From positions 811,501-875,500 of the forward strand of contig JAQFVV010000285.1 in assembly GCA_028023455.1 (NCBI GenBank): 64,000 bases of DNA. Reading direction: 5' to 3'. This stretch comes from Epiperipatus broadwayi (Eukaryota > Onychophora > Udeonychophora > Euonychophora > Peripatidae). Positions 1 through 10,453 of the stretch are shown in pieces (positions within the stretch are counted from its first letter, which is position 1; every line of letters begins with the position of its first letter). The position numbers and the translations under genes are program-made. The notes below the pieces were generated by a model, which ran no database searches, was not told where the DNA came from, and worked only from the letters and a program-made list of their open reading frames with translations.

Positions 1-245
1 TTATTGGAGAGTGGCTACGTTGCCAACAATGAAATATTTATTACTTGAATTACAGTTCTAAAATCTGAATGAATTATTGATAAGTCATCATAAAACAGTA
101 AATTTCTCAATCAAAACTTAAAATTGAACTTATAATTCTTAAAAAATGATAAAATAATAACTACTATAGTCATTATGAAAATATTCCTTTTTTATGAATT
201 ATAATATTTTTTTAACTATTAATATTTTTATGATTTTTTTTTTCA
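1..245. other. AT-rich flank, no gene seen
   Basis: Short homopolymer-rich DNA with stop codons in every frame. I see no coding, RNA or repeat signal before the T-run that marks the 3' tail of the first SINE. Confidence 0.5.
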
Positions 246-345
246 TGTGTCAAAGCATTGGCCGGGAAGCAAACTTGCAAACCCGGGACAACTGCTTGTA
301 AGACAGCTGTCCTGACCACTCAGCCACCAAAGCTTGACTAATTTC
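246..345 (-). mobile_element. tRNA-derived SINE, copy 1
   Basis: On the minus strand this reads as a tRNA-like head with a Pol III A box (TGGCTGAGTGG) and a weaker B box (GTTTGCTTCCC), followed by a short end containing GACACATG and an A-run (T-run on the plus strand at 232-243). The same ~105 bp unit recurs at 681, 10099, 23059 and 29568. The element is essentially a tRNA-like sequence plus poly(A), so it depends on LINE machinery. No exact target-site duplication could be made out here. Confidence 0.8.
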
Positions 346-667
346 ATTATTTGTCTTCTTAAAAGTAAACATTTTCAAATAAAATGGAAATATCTTTGTT
401 TTAAAATAAATATTTTGAAAAATATAATCACAGATACGCAAATAAACTACAGAAAATATAGAATTTGTTTTCATGGCCCGAGAACAAAGAAATTGCAAAT
501 CTGTACCATAATATATTCAAATTTGTTTTAAACTAATTAATCAATATAAATTTTACTTCCAATTTCTGCCACCAAATGAACGCAAAACCAGCAAAGGATT
601 ACTACAGACGGACATAAGAAAACAAAAGTAAAATAAAAGGAACTGCAGCACCACCACAAAATTATAC
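346..667. other. AT-rich spacer, no gene seen
   Basis: Between two SINEs. Short open frames overlap here but have no recognisable domains and no supporting composition; I regard them as chance. Confidence 0.5.
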
Positions 668-680
668 AAAAATGCAGTTA

Positions 681-789
681 GTAGTCAAGGGTTGTTAGCC
701 GAGATGTCATTACAGCTGCCTTGCAAGTAGTTGGTTGCAGAAAGTTGTTGCAGGTTCACCTCCTGGCCCGATGCTATGACATATAGAAA
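681..789 (+). mobile_element. tRNA-derived SINE, copy 2, with 13 bp TSD
   Basis: Plus-strand copy with A box TAGCCGAGATG and B box GGTTCACCTCC, ending in GCTATGACATATAG and an A-run. The 13 bp sequence AAAAATGCAGTTA lies on both sides (668-680 and 790-802), which is a target-site duplication from LINE-type retroposition. This fixes the element ends well. Confidence 0.9.
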
Positions 790-802
790 AAAAATGCAGT
801 TA

Positions 803-1660
803 TTAATCAGTCTGTTAAAGAGGGTGACATTAATTGAAGGGATGTTTTAGCAAGATACTATGGAAAATATTTAATATGGGAAGAATAACTATTTATTTGT
901 TCCAATAATTTTTCTAGCCTGCAAGAATAAAATAAAACCTTTTGCTTTTGTCAATTTCTATTCATTTATGTTTATTAATCATCTTTGTTATTTACAAAAT
1001 TAATATTTTATTTTTTAAACTAATTTTATTTTTGAATTCACGTCTACAATTAAAAAAATTTGAAAGTGAAAATGCAAAATTAGAATTTATTTATTTTAAC
1101 ATGCAACGCAACAACAATAACAAAAAAAAAAAATTGAAAATAATTTTAAAAAATATGATTAAATGTCTTAATTTTATCTGTCAACAACGGGATTTTTAAA
1201 GATGTTTCACAAAATAATGAAATCTTGATTTTTTTTTCTTTTGCTGCATTTATATCTTTTGCTGCATTTATATTGCTACAGAGACGAAAGATTAATTATA
1301 AACTGACGATAGTTTCCTTTTTGTGTAATATAATTAACAATCAGGTAGTAAATGAAATGGAGTTCACATTCATTTTATTTGTTATATATTTTTATTAATG
1401 GTTACAAACACACACACACACACATTCACCTATATATACATGAGTGCAGAAAAGAGTTTGCTGTTGATATACTTTTACCCCTTTTTGAAGCCACTGAGTA
1501 AGAAAATTTTTTAATGTCCACTATATAAGTTCTTGTCATTGCAGATATTATTACCATGTAATTTATTCATATGGTAAATGTACATGGATGGTCTATTTAT
1601 CAACACACATCTGCCAATCTCATGAGTTTATGGGCTTTATATTTAAATACATGTGTATCA
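803..1660. other. AT-rich spacer with a short (CA)n
   Basis: Low-complexity DNA with a (CA)n tract around 1409-1423. An 85-codon open frame at 942-1199 is dominated by Asn/Lys/Leu/Ile/Phe codons from AT-rich sequence and has no domain; I do not call it a gene. Confidence 0.5.
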
Positions 1661-1664
1661 TTGT

Positions 1665-2108
1665 TTAGGTTATAGGGGATTTGAACCCAAACTTTCAACT
1701 CCCTTCAGCTATCCCATCTATCTCATAAAACTGATACACATGATTACACACATGCAAAAAAGGAAAATGATTTCCAATATACATATTTAATGCTGAACCA
1801 GCACTCATCATTTTGTCCAAATCATCATTTCCCACACATATATAGAATCATTTTTCAGTTCACATTAAGATAGCAAATCTTCAAATCTTAATGGACAGAC
1901 CTCAATTCATCTTGACCTTCCAACTTTTCAACCATCCATACCATTGAAAATCTGATGGTGAAATGCCCAAATCCCCCAATGATGCCAATCCATGCACTTG
2001 CTGACTTTGATCACTTTGACCCAGCATGTATAGGACCTTATTTATTTAAATACACAGAAGAGAGATGGGTATGATACAAGTTGAATCTGTAATATTTAAT
2101 AACAGGTA
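1665..2108 (-). repeat. Composite repeat with tRNA-like module, copy 1
   Basis: First of a family of ~420-480 bp repeats. Read on the minus strand, its last part has a good Pol III A box (TAGCTGAAGGG) and B box (GGTTCAAATCCC) near 1675-1715. Upstream of these on the same strand lie blocks shared by all copies, including CCATTAAGATTTGAAGA, GCTATCTTAAT and TATGTATATTGGA. It may be a SINE-like or composite non-autonomous element; the tRNA-like part sits at the end of the unit rather than the start, which fits units arranged in tandem. The right end is cut by the MITE at 2111. Confidence 0.65.
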
Positions 2109-2110
2109 TA

Positions 2111-3045
2111 TACCTGGGTCTCATTTTACGTGGTAGATAGGTTCCTCAGAAAACACGCGCAAACGAAATTGCACAAAAAATAGACGTAACTTACCTTGAA
2201 AAAGGAGGGATAATCGCATAAAAGCAAAGCACCAACGTAAAATTACTTTAAAATTCGTGCAAAAAAAAATTAGGAAATAAAATATGACTAATAAAAAATT
2301 TCAAATTTGAAAAAAATTGATATAAGATAAACTTTTTTTAACTATTATATTTAATTTTATTCAAAACAATGTATTTTTATGCATAATTTACAGTAATTTA
2401 CATTTTTTATACACGTTTTAATTATTATCACTATTTGCCAATAAACAGATTCGTTTGCAAACTGGTAAAAAATCAGATTATTCACAAGAGGAAATACAAC
2501 TAGTGCCAACGTCACTCTCACATTGTGTTAATGTTTTTCTGGTGACAATGTAATTAGTAATTAATCTAACAACTAAAAATTAAATTCTTATTTTTGTCTT
2601 TAATTTTTTAATTTTCAATTTTAATTGTGCCCACTGCTATTACTCACTTTTTAAAAATAAACTTGCAGACACTAAATCATTAATAATTGATTGCATTCTT
2701 TTTTAAAAAGCAAAAACAGAATGTGATTTAAAATGCAAAATTAACACGCACAATGTTTGAACAAATTTACATTATAATCTTGTAAAATTTAATGTGTGTA
2801 TACATAAAATGTGGAAATCATGATTTTAATTTCATTATTGCATAAAATCTTACTATTAAAGCACTGAAAATATTGAAATTACTAAGATGAAAGTCAAATT
2901 CCAATAATGTGCTATTACTTTTAATGTACACAAAATTTATTATTTAAAGTAATAGCGCATTATCAGAGTTCGACTTCCGGAGAAACGTGAATCGCGTAAC
3001 TTCAAAATCACGTTAAATAAATCCGCATAAAAAGAGACTCAGGTG
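2111..3045. mobile_element. Non-autonomous TA-flanked DNA transposon (Tigger/pogo-like MITE)
   Basis: Terminal inverted repeats of about 22 bp match with few differences: left ACCTGGGTCTCATTTTACG, right end in reverse ACCTGAGTCTCTTTTTATG. A TA lies at each end (2109-2110 and 3046-3047). The flanks rejoin to give a continuous copy of the composite repeat, matching the uninterrupted copy near 3926-3985, so the insertion and the TA duplication are supported by an empty-site comparison. The inner end sequence (AGGTTCCTCAGAAAACACGCG-like) resembles Tigger/pogo ends. No transposase frame is present. Confidence 0.75.
2870..2985. repeat. Fold-back sequence inside the MITE
   Basis: Two arms of ~33 bp pair imperfectly: left GAAAGTCAAATTCCAATAAT plus GTGCTATTACTTT, right the complement of GGAAGTCGAACTCTGATAAT plus GCGCTATTACTTT. 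The same palindromic family, with a shared 30 bp left flank (ACTATTAAAGCACTGAAAAT here), recurs at 50.2-50.4 kb. Confidence 0.65.
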
Positions 3046-3488
3046 TACCTTATATCCTGATGTTTAGATGTAATTATAGGGATTTGAACCCAAACATCCA
3101 ATTTTTTTCAGCTATCCAATCTATCTCATACAATCAATACACATCATAACTACATACATGTGAAAAAGATAAATGATCTCTAGTATATCAGTCCAGATCA
3201 TCACTTCCCACACACTTATATAATCAGCTCTCAGTTCTTATTAAGATAAAAAATTCCTCAAATCTTAATGGACAGGCATCAATCTACTCCATCCTCCAGC
3301 CCTTCAGGCATCTATACCATTGAAAAAAACTGATGAGGGAATGCCCAAATCCCTTGACAATGCCAATACTACTTTCATATACTTGTTGACATTAAGTCAC
3401 TCTGACTCCTGATGTATAGGATCTTTTTTATTTAAATACACATAAGAGGGCTGGGTAGGATGCAGGCTGAATCTGTAATATTATAATT
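3046..3488 (-). repeat. Composite repeat, copy 2
   Basis: Second copy of the family, same orientation as copy 1. The B box (GGTTCAAATCCC on the minus strand) lies at about 3079-3090. Its first bases complete the copy that the MITE interrupted. Confidence 0.65.
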
Positions 3489-3965
3489 ATGTAATTATAG
3501 GTGATTTAAACCAAAACTTTCAATCCCCCTATGGCTATACAGTCTATTTCATACAACTGATACACATGACCACATACATGTGAAAAAGATAAATGATCTT
3601 CAGTATATGTATTTCATACTGAACCAGCACTCATCAATTGGTCCGGATTGTCATCTCTCTCACATATAAGTAATCAATGTTTGGTTTATATTAAGATAGC
3701 AAATCTTCAAATCTTAATGGACAGGTCTTAATCCACACTACCCTCCATCTTTTGGGCCACCCATACCATTGAAAATCTGATGATGAAATGTCCAAATCCC
3801 TTGACAATACCAATATTACTGTCGTGCCCATGCCAATTTTAAATCAGTCTGACCAATCATGTATGGGACCATGTCCATTTAAATACACAGAAGAAAGATG
3901 ATCAGGATACAGGCTGAATCTGTAATATTTGGACACAAGTATACTTACATCCCTGGAGTTTAGTT
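3489..3965 (-). repeat. Composite repeat, copy 3
   Basis: Directly follows copy 2 in the same orientation, B-box position shifted by about 420 bp, with a decayed B box (GATTTAAACC on plus). It runs through the block GCTGAATCTGTAATATT that ends each unit and is the best uninterrupted copy for reconstructing the MITE insertion site. Confidence 0.65.
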
Positions 3966-4245
3966 GTAATTATAGGGGGTTTGAAGCTTAACTTTTAAGC
4001 TCCCTTAAGCTATCCAATCTCTCTTGCAACTGATATATATGACCACACATATGTGAAAAACATAAATTATTTCCAATATAAGTATTTCATGGTAAACTAT
4101 AGCTCATCTGTTAGTCCAGATAATCATCTCTCACACATATATATTGCTTGATTTATATTAAAATAGCAATTCTTCAAACCTTAATGGACAGTCCTCATTC
4201 CACTGTACCCTCTAACTCTTCTACCATCCATATAATTACCAATAA
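3966..4245 (-). repeat. Composite repeat, copy 4, truncated
   Basis: Begins like the other units (GTAATTATAGGGGGTTTG) but stops after the ACCATCCATA block, losing its final ~150 bp where it meets the inverted copy 5. Confidence 0.6.
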
Positions 4246-4261
4246 CCTCCAGGAATATAAA

Positions 4262-4700
4262 CTATAAATGTATTTAAATATTACAGATTCAATCTGTATT
4301 TTGCCCATCCCTCTTCTGTGTACTTAAATAGTCAAGGTACTATGCATGAGGGGCCAGGTTGCCTTAAAGTTGGCATGTGCATGATGGTAATATTCACATC
4401 AATGAGAGCTTTGGGCATTCCATTATCAGATTTTCAACAGTGTGGATGGCTGAAGAGTTGGAGAGTGTAGTGGATTGAAGCTTGTCCGTTAAAGTTTGAA
4501 CATTTGCTATCTTAATAAACTGAATACTGATTATATATCTGTGTGAGAGATGATGATCTGAACTAATTGATAAGCACTAATTCATCATGAAATATGTATG
4601 TTGGAGATCAGTTTATCTTTTTTGCATGTGTGGTCATGTGTATGAGTATTATGAGTTAGATTCGATAGCTAAAAGGAGCTTGAAAATTTGAGCTTTATAT
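4262..4700 (+). repeat. Composite repeat, copy 5, inverted
   Basis: Same unit in opposite orientation, giving a head-on junction with copy 4. Blocks in order: ATTACAGATTCAATCTGTA, GGGCATTCCATTATCAGATT, TTTGCTATCTTAATAAACTG, then a decayed tRNA-like end (AGATTCGATAGCTAAAAGGAG). Confidence 0.65.
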
Positions 4701-5265
4701 TTCTGACTTGAAAATCAAAAAACATCATGGTATTTTTTTCAATTGCTTGATAATTCTTAATTAAAGCATCAGTTGAGTTTTCTTGGAGAGAATGAGTACA
4801 CTTATTAACCTTTATTTAAATTATATATTTGCAATGTTGGCAGACAAAACTAAATTATGGACTTTATTTTCAGTGGACTATGACAGTCATTTGATTATAT
4901 GTCATCAATCAAGGCATTGACTGGATCCCAAAGCTGTAGATTGCAAAGAAATTCCTAATTGTGGATCATTGCCACCATTCGATAATGACCTTTTATTTAG
5001 TTATATGGAGTAATTATTGCAGATCACTATTAAATAAAGAAGGATACATAAATTATTTTCTAAGATTAAATGGAACATTGTTGAAGTTTATGAAATTAGA
5101 AGAAAAGATGAAGAGTCAATTTAAAAACTGAGCATGTACCTTACTATAAAAGTACAAATATTTGAAGCTTAGATAAACAGGAATTCGTTATAAATAGAAA
5201 AATGGAAAAGGAACTTTATAGAGAGTGATGGTATATCAGATAAAGTGTCAAGATTAGTTATTCAA
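4701..5265. other. AT-rich stretch, no gene seen
   Basis: No open frame or repeat that I can name. It may include the decayed 5' part of the RTE relic that becomes recognisable downstream. Confidence 0.4.
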
Positions 5266-5269
5266 TTTA

Positions 5270-6800
5270 ATATAGTAGATAGGTTTATGCCCCATTGAAG
5301 TTTTATTTTGAGGAAAAGAAAGAGAATTTTTATATAGATGGACAACATGCATTCATTTACTAAGCACATTTTAAAATTGTGGTAGTATATTTTAATGCTA
5401 GAATTAAAAAAAAAAAACAATGAAAGATATATGTGTTGTGGATAAATTTACATATGATAATAGAAATGGGAAGGAATTTGTGGAAAAAATAGTATACTAA
5501 TTTTTTTTTTTAGAAAAGTGCCAAATGGAGATGAACATAAGATAATCCAATTAATGATATGTAATGATTGGATTATATTTTGATTAACATAGATATATAC
5601 ATACATTCAACATTATACATTCATAATAGATTCACACATGAAGTGATTATCAATTAATGAGATGTGGGATATATAAACCATTACAAAAACAATATTAAGA
5701 AATTAAAGATTGCTAATCAAAAAATATATATATTAACAGGCATTGAAGATGGTTTAAATTTAATGACTTCAATGAGAAAACAACTGATAATCTATTAAAA
5801 ATCAACAAAAATACTGTAGCTGTTGTCCAGTAAATTTTAAAATTAGGCAAGACAATGTATAAAGAAAAGAAAGAACAAGAAATTATTTTAAAAGGATCTA
5901 TTATTAATAAAACAAAATTAATCAGTGAATTAGTAAATGATATATATATATAGAAGAGAATAAAACCTTCAAAAGAATAAAACAACAATTTGGTATTGGA
6001 AATAAAGTTATTTCAGTAATAACAAGAAATGGAATTATAATTTAAAACAATTAAATCATGAGATGGTGGAAGTGTTCTACAAAATATTGTACAATAATGA
6101 AAAAGTAAAACACAAATTAGCTACTACAATTACTACAACTTGCAAATTGCCAAAGAAAAGATGTGATATGGAATTAAATCTATGGTGAATAAAGAACTCC
6201 TTGAAATGATTGAATTACTATTGATATTTTAAAAGATGTAGACTAAAAAATAGAAAAATTGTTGACAAAACTGTGTGTTGCACTAATTGCCTAAATAATA
6301 AAGAATGCATTAGTAATTTTAATGTATAACAAAGGTGATTAGAAGATATTAGAAATAACGTCTAACAGACTTTCATTGGTTTTTATACAAATCCATTATT
6401 ACAACATGCCTATAGACAGCTTTGAATTCGAGTCAATCAAAAGAATAAAGTGGATTTAAATGAGATTGTTAGATCTCAGTATGTTTTGGATTAATTAATT
6501 ATGAAAAAAACATTTGATTTATTAAATGTTTTAAAACTGATTAAGCTTCCAACTATCAAGATATAAGGCCTAAGATACTATCATATATATATATTGCTTA
6601 TAACAGTTCATTCATGCAAAAAATTAGATGAAAACATATAGTGCTATTACTCAGAAGTTCATAAAACACCTGAGTTGCTGACCTGCATAATGACAGAATC
6701 GATCTTGGGACCTACCAATTCAAAACTGGATGCTCTTCCTATGTCAAACCATGTATGCAGGATGGCACTAAGAATATTAACTCTAAGAAGGACATATAAC
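5270..6800 (+). pseudogene. Probable 5' part of a decayed RTE-type LINE
   Basis: Tentative. Short plus-strand translations interrupted by many stops and frameshifts resemble the endonuclease region of RTE-type LINEs: FYFEEKKENFYIDGQHAFIY near 5300 and PNGDEHKIIQLMICND near 5520 fit the family's Trp/Ser-Pro-Asn-Gly region before an Asn-x-Ile-Asp block, and PIDSFEFESIKRIKWI near 6410 fits the start of the reverse-transcriptase palm. The argument is strengthened by position: the clear RTE 3' half resumes at 8467 on the same strand, after the intact-boundary LINE insertion at 6820-8447. Individual matches are weak. Confidence 0.35.
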
Positions 6801-6819
6801 AAAGTAAGTCTATGTCTTT
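6801..6819 (+). repeat. 19 bp target-site duplication (left copy)
   Basis: AAAGTAAGTCTATGTCTTT matches 8448-8466 with a single mismatch. It borders the T-run that is the poly(A) tail of the minus-strand LINE. Confidence 0.85.
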
Positions 6820-7159
6820 TTTTTTTATTAAAAAAAATTATTCTATTGCTATATTGAATGCTACAAATACAAAAATGACATCAATTACAAATCTATTTGA
6901 AGCAAAGTAGATCCAACCTTCTCCCATGTTGCTCATGTGTTAAAGCTTGGAGCAAATAGTTGGTCCCTCTTCATGATTTTTTCCATGACGTTCTTGAATT
7001 TAGTTCCATTTGGCTCTCTCATCCCTTCAATCATTACTTTACATCTGACACACCACAAAGCATAATTCACATAAATTGCCAGTCTTATGTCTGTAAATAG
7101 ACCCTGACCTATATAGTCTTTAATTGATTTATACTTTCCATTTGTATTGCTGTACCATT

Positions 7160-7270
7160 CATGAGTTATTCATCTGTAATTGGACATACTGGGACATCTA
7201 AGAAAAATGTGGTATATTGATTCCTCCTCTCTCACACACATCCAGCACACAGGATCAATCTTCTTGAAAT
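7160..7270 (-). pseudogene. LINE C-terminal zinc-binding segment
   Basis: Minus-strand translation gives IDPVCWMCVREEESIYHIFL followed by RCP, a C-x2-C ... H-x4-C arrangement typical of the zf-RVT region after the reverse transcriptase of L1/Tx1-like LINEs. It is the C-terminal continuation of the RT fragment at 7800-8432, separated from it by frame breaks. A paralogous segment, IDPICINCKRQEETFHHIMF, occurs at 26.8 kb. Confidence 0.75.
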
Positions 7271-7799
7271 TTTTCCTGTATGCCAAAAATGTGTACATAG
7301 GGAGGGAGTCCAGGTTGATTTTTATTAGGAAATCTTGAAATTTTGCCTCAATGAACCAGAATATTATCTCAAAATCAATTGCTGCTTGGTAATTCTGAGA
7401 GACCCTTTGTTTATATTATTTTCCCCATGTGTTATTTCGTGTGCATTCCAGTATTAAATTTTTGATATAATTGGATTTTCATTCAAGTCAACCATTTTCT
7501 GAATATTATCAAATAAGAAATTCCACCATCTATTATTAGTGGGGGTGGCCTATCCACTGGTATGACAACTTCTTGGTATGAAGTAATCAAGTATTTATTT
7601 TGAAGCCAAAACAGTAGCTTATAGTTTCTCTGAAATGTCATGGTTTTGATACAATGGAGTGAAAGGCCCTTTAGCCTTCTAGGCATTTGGAGTTTTTGAA
7701 GGCTGATGGCAGCAACCTTTCATCCCCAGAATAGGTTTGAGCATGGAGAGTTTATTTTTTGATAAATTTTTGGAGGGGCAGATACCAGATAGAAAGTAG

Positions 7800-8432
7800 T
7801 TAATTTTCGGGAATATCAATGAGTTTGAAAAGTCTTACTTTACCATGAAATGAAACATATATCTTGGAAAGAGAGGCCATTATCCAGCAAATATCTGTTA
7901 AAAGGGATTCTTCAATTTCTCTCCTCATAGCACTATTCAATTTTGAAAACTTAAAGCCTAGAAATTTCTGAGGATCAGCTGTAAAGTTGGAAATGATTTT
8001 TCTCCCAGTTAGCAAGCTGCAGAAAGCTGATTTGTCCTTATTGAATTTGTGTTTGTATTTGTCTGAGTACCAAGCTAGTATCTTCTCTAGTTTGGTAATA
8101 TATTTCTTGGATGGCAGACTGGTGAATGTATCATCCATATAGCTGAGATGTTTAATCTCCTTTCCCATGGCAGGTACAAATACTCCAGGTAATGATCTCT
8201 CAATCTCCATCAATAGTGGGTTGACATAGGCTATAAAATATAGTGTGCTAAGTGAAGATCTTACAGGAATAGACATGGAGGGTTCAAACGCAGGTGTAAT
8301 TTTTCCATTCATTATGATGTGGATGATTTTGTTGGCTAGTAGGTTTGCAATCATCCTCATATAAACACTTGGCATCCCAAATTTCCAGAGGATGTCAATA
8401 AGAATGTCTGGGCTGACTGAATCAAACACCAC
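7800..8432 (-). pseudogene. LINE reverse transcriptase fragment
   Basis: A 210-codon open frame starting within the palm. FDSVSPDIL near the N-terminus corresponds to the first catalytic-Asp motif (usually KAFDxV). Residues ~52-72 hold the decayed QGDPLSP motif, here PVRSSLS, which has lost the QGD core. LSYMDDT at ~94-101 is the catalytic xxDD box. FNKDKSAF and KFLGFKF match the following N-x-x-K-S and LG motifs. The loss of QGD and the 5' truncation make it non-functional. The YMDD form groups it with the elements at 26.6 kb and 52 kb. Confidence 0.85.
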
Positions 8433-8447
8433 CGAGATGTCAAGTTG

Positions 8448-8466
8448 AAAGTAAGTCTAGGTCTTT
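8448..8466 (+). repeat. 19 bp target-site duplication (right copy)
   Basis: AAAGTAAGTCTAGGTCTTT, partner of 6801-6819, marking the truncated 5' end of the minus-strand LINE. Confidence 0.85.
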
Positions 8467-9330
8467 GAAGCTTTTTACAGCAGTTTTAAGAGGAGTATTT
8501 TGTGAATTAAAATGGGAAAATAAAGAATAAAAATATATAGGAGATTATTTAAGATCATCTAGATTTTTATAGATAATGCAGTTGTTTTGCAATTTATTTT
8601 TAGGAGTTTCAGGAAATATTAATAAATTGTTCTGGTGAAAGTAAAAATAGTACTGCTAGCAATAAATGTTTTTTTTTTAATTAAAAAATGTTCAATGGCT
8701 TTCTCAGAAAAAAAAATAAGTTTGATAATCTTGAATTTAAGAAAGGTAACAACTACAAATATTATGGTCAGATTCTTAGTAAATAAGGGAACATAATGCA
8801 TAAAACTAATAATAAAATTAAACTTTGATAAAGTGATTTTTGTAGAAAATAATTTAATATTAAGAAGGATTATATTTATGTGTTTGAGACTAAATGTTTG
8901 CAATAATTGTGTTTTTCCAGTTCTTATTAATGAATTTGAGTCGAACATTTAACGAAGAGGCATTATAGAAACTTCATATTATTCGACAAACCATGGAAAA
9001 GTATATATTGAGATTAACATGAAGAAATCAAAAGCTAAATACTTGAATAAGAGAGAGAGGAAGAGATATTATTGACATTATTTAAGGAATTTAAAGTCTA
9101 AAATAGTACTGGTTTTCATATATTTCTAGAAGAGATGAGAAAGAGGGGCAATTGTTATCTTATACTGGAAGCCAAAAGATTGTAAAAAATATAGATAGTG
9201 ATTGCATGTAAGATGTATTAATGAAATAATAACGTTTGTTGGTATAATATGGAGAAAAAGAGCTTTGAATCCAAGAATCTAGATTAAATTGGGAGAAACC
9301 ACTATTCTGCATTGGTTCAATAATGGTTGA
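8467..9330 (+). pseudogene. RTE-type LINE 3' half, heavily decayed
   Basis: Plus-strand relic of the same family as the copy at 60.8 kb. Near 8495 VFCELKWENK then IGDYLRSSRFL corresponds to the segment just before the catalytic FADD box. From about 8985 the nucleotide sequence follows the 60.84-61.19 kb copy (ACCATGGAAAAGTATATATTG and onwards) to a C-terminal TILHWFNNG, matching the family's LQW end. Stops and indels are frequent, so this is an old copy, older than the LINE that split it. Confidence 0.75.
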
Positions 9331-10095
9331 AAATTATATGTATATATATTATAACAATCTTTCTGTCTTCCATATTTTTGATCTGGAATTTGAATCCAGA
9401 ATGAATAAAATATTTTCAAGTGTTTAGAAATTTTTTTACATCTAAGTATCATCATGGCCAATCGAGCTAAGTATCGAATATTGGTTGGTAATTAGATATC
9501 TATATCTGTCTTATTTTTAATTACAAGTTGCATTTCAATACATATTAATAATGGATGTATCTTGATGATACGTATAATTTCTGCTACAATTTTTTTGACA
9601 GCAACCTTTCCATGGCTAGATGAAACAAAGGAGACAATTCTTTTCATTTATTAACAGAAAGGTCTTTCTATCCATGTTTTATTTTTAAAAAAGATGCAAC
9701 AATAATTTTATTAATTATAAAAAGCTAGTGATATTTCATCTGTTTTGGTTCTGTTAACTGTTTTTGTTGATATCTTGTGCCCTATTATTTAAATTCAATT
9801 GTAGCATAGGTGTAAGTGAATAGCATAAATAAATGGGTTTACTACACAAATGTGTGCACAAAAAATATATACTATGAATTGTACTATTTATAATTTTTAT
9901 CTTTTATAAACGCGGATATGAATAATGTAATTATAAAATTATAAGATTTAACTCAGACTAAAATGTAATAATAGATATACGAAAAACGTATAAAGAAAAG
10001 CTTTCTCTGAATGCATTTTTAAACAGTATATGTTTAGCCGGCTTTCGACTATTATAATAAAATTATGTAAATTATAAGCATTGTGATTTTTTTTT
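9331..10095. other. AT-rich spacer, no gene seen
   Basis: No frame, RNA or repeat that I can support. Confidence 0.45.
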
Positions 10096-10098
10096 TTT

Positions 10099-10200
10099 CA
10101 TATGTCATAGCATCTGCCGGGACGCGAACCCACACCCGTCTGCAACCAACTACTTGCTTGCATGGCGGCTGCGATACCTCTCGGCTATCAACGCAAGACA
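10099..10200 (-). mobile_element. tRNA-derived SINE, copy 3
   Basis: Minus strand: A box TAGCCGAGAGG and B box GGGTTCGCGTCCC, the least decayed promoter of the family in this window, ending GCTATGACATATG plus A-run. No clean TSD because both flanks are T-rich. Confidence 0.88.
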
Positions 10201-10258
10201 ATTTTTTTGTCTTAAAAAATCAATTTTGCCAAAGTACAAGCTCTCTCTAAAAGCTTAA

Positions 10259-10270
10259 TTGTTTTGCCTA

Positions 10271-10309
<39 letters not shown>

Positions 10310-10443
10310 GTTTATCTATCTAAATATCTATCTATCTATCCATCCATCCACCCACTCACCTATCTATCTATCCATCCATCCATCCATCCATCCACTCACT
10401 CACCTACCTACCTACCTATCTTCCTATCTAACTATCTATTTAT
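10259..10443. repeat. Tetranucleotide satellite (CTGT/CTAT/CATC)n
   Basis: Runs of TCTG, TCTA, TCCA and CACT-type tetranucleotides. The 64-codon open frame across it is an artefact of the repeat (poly Leu-Ser / Tyr-Leu-Ser). Confidence 0.95.
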
Positions 10444-10453
10444 CATGCAATAA

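Larger units (their letters stand above)
6820..8447 (-). mobile_element. 5'-truncated L1/Tx1-type LINE
   Basis: Minus-strand non-LTR retrotransposon fragment flanked by a 19 bp target-site duplication, with its poly(A) tail at the left end. It encodes the second half of a reverse transcriptase and the C-terminal zinc-binding segment, with frameshifts between. It is truncated at the 5' end, the usual product of incomplete target-primed reverse transcription. It lies inside an older RTE relic on the opposite strand. Confidence 0.88.

Noticed and set aside
3770-3800. CTGATGATGAAATG in the composite repeat as a hammerhead core
   Set aside because: Only one base lies between CTGATGA and GAAA, so there is no stem II, and the flanks do not pair as stem I.
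10259-10453. 64-codon frame rich in Leu-Ser and Tyr-Leu
   Set aside because: Created by the tetranucleotide satellite.
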